DNA of 64,000 bases from Neorhizobium vignae (GTDB lineage Bacteria > Pseudomonadota > Alphaproteobacteria > Rhizobiales > Rhizobiaceae): the NCBI RefSeq assembly GCF_000732195.1, contig NZ_JNNU01000008.1, positions 248,001-312,000 on the forward strand. Reading direction: 5' to 3'. The notes beneath the pieces were generated by a model. That model saw nothing but the letters and a program-made list of their open reading frames with translations, was not told where the DNA came from and did no database searches. A program made the position numbers and the translations under genes. Shown here one piece after another: positions 60,552 to 64,000 of the stretch; the stretch's first letter is position 1; each line of letters begins with the position of its first letter.

Positions 60552-61730
60552 TTACTTGGCGTCGGCCTTTTCCGGATCCTTGAGATCCTTGAACGTCTGG
60601 AACTCGACGTTCTGCAGCTCGCCGTTCACGTCCTTGACCTCGCGCATGTAGATGTTCTGGATGATGTCGCGGGTTTCTGGATCGATCGAGACGGGACCAC
60701 GCGGGCTCGTCCAGGTGAGGCCCTTGACGGCTGCCATAAAGGCCGGTCCGGTGACGTCGCCCTTGGTCTTTTCGAGCGCTGCGTAGATCAACGCCATGCC
60801 GTCGTAACCGCCGACCGACATGAAGTTCGGGCGCATGTCGGCATTGGCCTTCTTGAAGGCGGCGACATAGGCCTTGTTTTCCGGGCTGTCATGCGAGGTA
60901 GCATAAAAATGTCCGGTAATGGTGCCGATTGCCGGCTTGCCCATCGAATTGAGGATATCGTCGTCGGTCACGTCGCCGGTCGCGATCAGCTTGATGCCGG
61001 CATCGGCAAGGCCACGGTCAGCAAACTGCTTCATGAACAGCGAACCGGCGCCCGAGGGCAGGAACACGAAGACCGCATCGGGCTTGGCGTCACGGACGCG
61101 CTGCAGAAATGGTGCGAAGTCCGGATTGGCGAGCGGCACGCGCACGGCCTCGACGATCTCGCCACCCTTGGCCTTGAATTCCTTGGTGAACCATTTTTCG
61201 GCATCGATGCCCGGGCCGTAGTCGGAAACGAGCGTCACCACCTTCTTGATCTGGTTGGCGGCGGCCCAGGTGCCGACCGGCAAAGAATATTGCGGCAGGG
61301 TGCCCGAGGTGCGGGTTATATATTCCGATGCCTTTGTGATCGACGCAGTGCCGGCTGCCATGACCACTGACGGGATCTTCGCCTGGGTCGCTACGGGGGC
61401 AACCGCCATGGCAAGCGGCGTCAGGCCGAAGCCGGCCAGAACCTTGGCGCCGTCGTTGACGACCAGTTCCTGCGCGATGCGGCGGGTCTGGTCGGCCGTG
61501 CCGGCGTCGTCGCGGATGACGAGCTCGATCTTCTTGCCGGCGACGGTGTCACCCTTCATCGCCATGAAAGTCTTGGCACCGGCCGAGACCTGACGGCCGG
61601 TCGATGCGAACGGACCGGTCATCGGCAGGATGAGTCCAATCTTGATGGTTTCCTGGGCGGCTGCCGGAATGGCCGCAAGGCAGCTGAGCGCTACGCCCGC
61701 CGCTGCAATGAGAATTCTTCTGTTCAGCAT
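60552..61730 (-). CDS. Liv-type substrate-binding protein
   Basis: A 392-residue periplasmic protein with a signal peptide (MLNRRILIAAAGVALSCLAA, cleavage after AAAQ) and the LivK/AmiC fold: GLILPMTGPFASTGRQV near 33, SDYGPGIDAEKWF near 168, and FMSVGGYDGMALIYAAL near 310. GGAGGAGG is 6 bases before the ATG. The pocket residues do not define the ligand. The adjacent LysR regulator and the catabolic genes in the same window make an organic or aromatic acid possible, but this is inference. Confidence 0.9.
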   Translation of the reverse strand: MLNRRILIAAAGVALSCLAAIPAAAQETIKIGLILPMTGPFASTGRQVSAGAKTFMAMKGDTVAGKKIELVIRDDAGTADQTRRIAQELVVNDGAKVLAGFGLTPLAMAVAPVATQAKIPSVVMAAGTASITKASEYITRTSGTLPQYSLPVGTWAAANQIKKVVTLVSDYGPGIDAEKWFTKEFKAKGGEIVEAVRVPLANPDFAPFLQRVRDAKPDAVFVFLPSGAGSLFMKQFADRGLADAGIKLIATGDVTDDDILNSMGKPAIGTITGHFYATSHDSPENKAYVAAFKKANADMRPNFMSVGGYDGMALIYAALEKTKGDVTGPAFMAAVKGLTWTSPRGPVSIDPETRDIIQNIYMREVKDVNGELQNVEFQTFKDLKDPEKADAK

Positions 61731-61814
61731 GTATTTCCTCCTCCGAGTGCGGAATTTTCTTATGGAGGCCCTGCCGGACTTCAGCCCAGGCCCGCCAAAA
61801 CCGGTAGCCTATAT

Positions 61815-61841
61815 CGTTGACTGCCGGTATGTCAGTCAACG
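61815..61841. promoter_or_regulatory. Perfect dyad between the LysR gene and the liv operon
   Basis: CGTTGACTG (61815-61823) and CAGTCAACG (61833-61841) are perfect inverted repeats with a 9-base spacer, 85-111 bases before the binding-protein ATG at 61730. The position fits a LysR activator site. The rest of the 283-base gap holds no gene. Confidence 0.7.
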
Positions 61842-62013
61842 GGTCGAGATACTTCGACGTCCCATCATTTTCAACTTCTCGTCAACCTCCATGGGCCGCG
61901 ACGGGCGATTCCCGCGCCAACATCAGTCTCTCCACCTGCCTGGCACATTTGCACCTTAGCCCGGCCGCGTCTCCACGCTCAATCAGTTCATCTGCCGGAC
62001 TCATAAGTTATGG

Positions 62014-63225
62014 TTATAGCGATCGATCGGACCAGGTGGGCAGAAATTCCAGGAAAGCCTGCTGTGCGGCCGTCGGCAGCCAGTCCCTTCTCGTCGTCAC
62101 CCCGATCGGCCGCGATGTGTGGCTGAGGTCGAAAGGCAGCGCCCGCATCAGCCCGCGGGCGATCTCCGCTTCCGCCTGGAGACGGGATGTGCAGCCGAGA
62201 TGGTCGGTGGAATCGAGGAGCTCGCGCATCAGGATCAGCGAGCCGGTCTCGACGATGCTCTTCGGCGGCCCGTTTGCCGAACCGGCAAAGACGCTGTCGA
62301 AATACCGGCGCATCGGCGTCCCGCTCTGGTTGACGACCCAGGGGAAGGTGGCAAGGTCCTCGACCGTCAGCTCCTCACGGCTGGCCAGCGGATGCGCCTG
62401 CCCGGAAACCATGACCACCGTGTCGTGGAACAGCACCTTCTGCTCCACATCGCCGATCGGGGCCGGCACCCGAAGCGCGCCGAGCATGAAATCCACCTCG
62501 CCACGGCGCAGAGCACCCAGCAGGTCCGGGTAGGGACCCTCCTGGATCAGGATCGGCAGGTTCGGCCGGATCTTCCGGAAACCCGCGATCGCCTTCGGCA
62601 GCACATAGGATTTGGCAAGCGGCGTCGCGCCGATGACGATCTGGCCGATCTCGGCCGCCGTCAGTTCCGCAAGATCCGCATCCGCCTGTTCGAGCTCGAC
62701 GAAGGCGAGCCTTGCCGCCTGAGCGAGCGCGTGGGCCGCGCGCGTGGCGACGATGCCGTAGGACGTCCGTTCAAACAGGGGACGCGCCGCCTCCTCCTCG
62801 AGCTGGCTGACGGCGCGATAGACCGCCGGCTGGCTGAGGCCCAGGCGGTTCGCCGCCAGCGTAAAGTTCTCGGTTTCCCGAACCGCGATCAGCGATTTCA
62901 GCTGCGCGGTCGTCGCCGTCACCCGCAGTCGCGGCGACAGTTCCGACAGCGCCGGATCGAGAAAACCGAAGGCCCGCTTGATGCGCAGCGCCAGGATCTC
63001 GCCGGCGCCATTGGCAAAAACCCGTTGCGGCGTGCGGGAAAACAGCGGCAGGCCGGCGGTCTTTTCGATCTTCGACAGAGCCTGGGTGACCGCCGGCTGG
63101 GAGACGAAGCAGATTTCGGCCGCCTTGGTCACAGAACCGGTATCGACGACCGCGAGGAACGCCCTCAGATGCCTGAGGCTGTGATGCAGGATCGTGGATG
63201 CCGATGGGGGCCGCGAGGAACTCAT
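62014..63225 (-). CDS. LysR family regulator with two tandem HTH domains
   Basis: A 403-residue protein, about 100 longer than a usual LysR. A first winged helix (17-75: AAEICFVSQPAVTQALSKIE) is followed directly by a second (107-165: AANRLGLSQPAVYRAVSQLE), then a single effector domain (193-395). Both contain the S-Q-P-A-V recognition core. It lies directly upstream of the liv operon on the same strand with a perfect dyad between them, so the importer genes are its likely target. The start ATG 63225 precedes the first HTH; the frame is open to 63267. Confidence 0.9.
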   Translation of the reverse strand: MSSSRPPSASTILHHSLRHLRAFLAVVDTGSVTKAAEICFVSQPAVTQALSKIEKTAGLPLFSRTPQRVFANGAGEILALRIKRAFGFLDPALSELSPRLRVTATTAQLKSLIAVRETENFTLAANRLGLSQPAVYRAVSQLEEEAARPLFERTSYGIVATRAAHALAQAARLAFVELEQADADLAELTAAEIGQIVIGATPLAKSYVLPKAIAGFRKIRPNLPILIQEGPYPDLLGALRRGEVDFMLGALRVPAPIGDVEQKVLFHDTVVMVSGQAHPLASREELTVEDLATFPWVVNQSGTPMRRYFDSVFAGSANGPPKSIVETGSLILMRELLDSTDHLGCTSRLQAEAEIARGLMRALPFDLSHTSRPIGVTTRRDWLPTAAQQAFLEFLPTWSDRSL

Positions 63226-63310
63226 GATGGGTTCTTCTAGCACATCTGTTTGGCGCCGGAAGCGCAAGCCCGGCCCAAGAAGTCTCCACGGCTGCCGCCG
63301 TTCCCCGCCT

Positions 63311-64000
63311 TTACTTCAACCCGTTGGCGACAGCTTCCCTCACCGCAAGCTCCGCCATGGCGAGCGCTGCTTCGCGGGTCCTGGCGGCGGCGATGAACCG
63401 GCCATTATGGCAGAAGCTGGCGCCTGCGACGCCACAGACTGCCTCGAGATCACCGTCGGTCAGGCCGGCCCACGCCGCCGGCAGATCGGCGCGCACTTCG
63501 AAACCTTCATCCGCTCGGCGAATGGTCGTAAGGCACCAGTCCTTGTCGCGCGGGTGAACGACAAACAACAGATGATCGGCGCCTGCCTTGATGATTGCCG
63601 GGCGGAACGGCATTCCGGTCGGCAACTCCAGAATGCGCTCTTCGCCCGTATCCACGATCGCCTGATGCACGAGCGCCTCGGCGCGCAGTTTGGAGGCACT
63701 CTGGGCGATCCGCGCCTCGACGAAACTGCGCGCAATCGCAAGTGCCGCGTGGAAACCTCGGTTTTCCGCTTCCGGGTCTTTCTCGTCGAACACGGGTTTC
63801 AGGGTTTCCAGGAGGGCGGGCAGAGTGAGCCCAGCCAGCGGCCCCGCAATCGAGGGGCTGAGCGCACCATTGTCCATCAGATCGACCGGGAGCACGAAGC
63901 TCGCATCGAAAGAGGCGTGCAAAGTCTCGATATGAGCCTCGGGAAGGGTCAGGGCGGCGAGGTAGTCACGGCCATAATGCTTCCAGACCAGTCCGAACGA
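63311..64000 (-). CDS. MYG1 family protein (predicted metal-dependent exonuclease/hydrolase), 3' part
   Basis: The gene enters from the right edge and only its last ~229 residues are present. SFGLVWKHYG at the edge, LPVDLMDNGA, LELPTGMPFRPAI, LLFVVHPRDKDWCLTTI and FCHNGRFIAAA follow in the order of MYG1 proteins. Eukaryotic MYG1 is a 3'-5' RNA exonuclease; bacterial roles are untested. The frame reads straight to the window end. Confidence 0.85.
   Translation of the reverse strand, partial: SFGLVWKHYGRDYLAALTLPEAHIETLHASFDASFVLPVDLMDNGALSPSIAGPLAGLTLPALLETLKPVFDEKDPEAENRGFHAALAIARSFVEARIAQSASKLRAEALVHQAIVDTGEERILELPTGMPFRPAIIKAGADHLLFVVHPRDKDWCLTTIRRADEGFEVRADLPAAWAGLTDGDLEAVCGVAGASFCHNGRFIAAARTREAALAMAELAVREAVANGLK

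Noticed and set aside
1..64000. CRISPR arrays, tRNA or rRNA genes, insertion sequences and prophage genes
   Set aside because: No regularly spaced repeats, cloverleaf-type sequences, transposase motifs or phage structural genes were seen on either strand.

Overview
The window is GC-rich chromosomal or chromid-like DNA from an alphaproteobacterium, most likely a Rhizobiaceae member. The reasons are dispersed palindromic repeats of rhizobial type, the mix of Liv-type and FecBCD-type importers with GntR, IclR, LysR and MarR regulators, an IalB-like secreted protein, a MYG1-like protein and the thiMED layout. I saw no rRNA, tRNA, CRISPR array, insertion sequence or phage gene. Almost every gene is ordinary in length and family; the interest lies in how the genes are combined and in several broken or decorated genes.

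Left part (1-22.4 kb) is a catabolic island. It opens with the tail of a fumarylacetoacetate hydrolase-family gene and its overlapping MarR regulator. A zinc alcohol dehydrogenase/thioesterase pair follows, then a minus-strand block: enoyl-CoA hydratase-like protein, orphan molybdenum hydroxylase large subunit, alpha/beta hydrolase, luciferase-like flavin oxidoreductase and FMN reductase. An FCD-type GntR regulator is divergent from this block. A second hydrolase/luciferase-like pair follows, facing away from a plus-strand run of SDR, aldehyde dehydrogenase, ThDP enzyme, FMN 2-hydroxyacid dehydrogenase, second ThDP enzyme and FAD 2-hydroxyacid dehydrogenase. The set reads as oxygen insertion, ester or lactone opening, then removal of one carbon from a 2-hydroxy acid and oxidation of the resulting aldehyde. 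The substrate is unknown.

The middle (22.4-45.5 kb) holds housekeeping and accessory genes: a GFA protein, an HD protein, an SDR, isochorismatase-fold hydrolases (one a RutB-like pseudogene with an in-frame amber codon), an ABC-F protein, peptidase T, an IclR/MFS pair, a MarR-EmrB-EmrA efflux operon with a clear operator, a patch of unknown genes, a glutamine amidotransferase-like hydrolase, a methyltransferase, a GH13 glucosidase and a Zn/Cd-type P-ATPase. A dispersed repeat sits in frame inside the P-ATPase gene.

The right part (45.6-64 kb) starts with a TPP riboswitch and thiM-thiE-thiD. It continues with a large hybrid histidine kinase, a VapBC module whose toxin gene is frameshifted, an IalB-like protein, and a methyltransferase divergent from a FecBCD-type metal or siderophore importer. 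It ends with a complete Liv-type importer, a LysR regulator carrying two tandem DNA-binding domains with a perfect dyad between it and the importer, and a partial MYG1-family gene.
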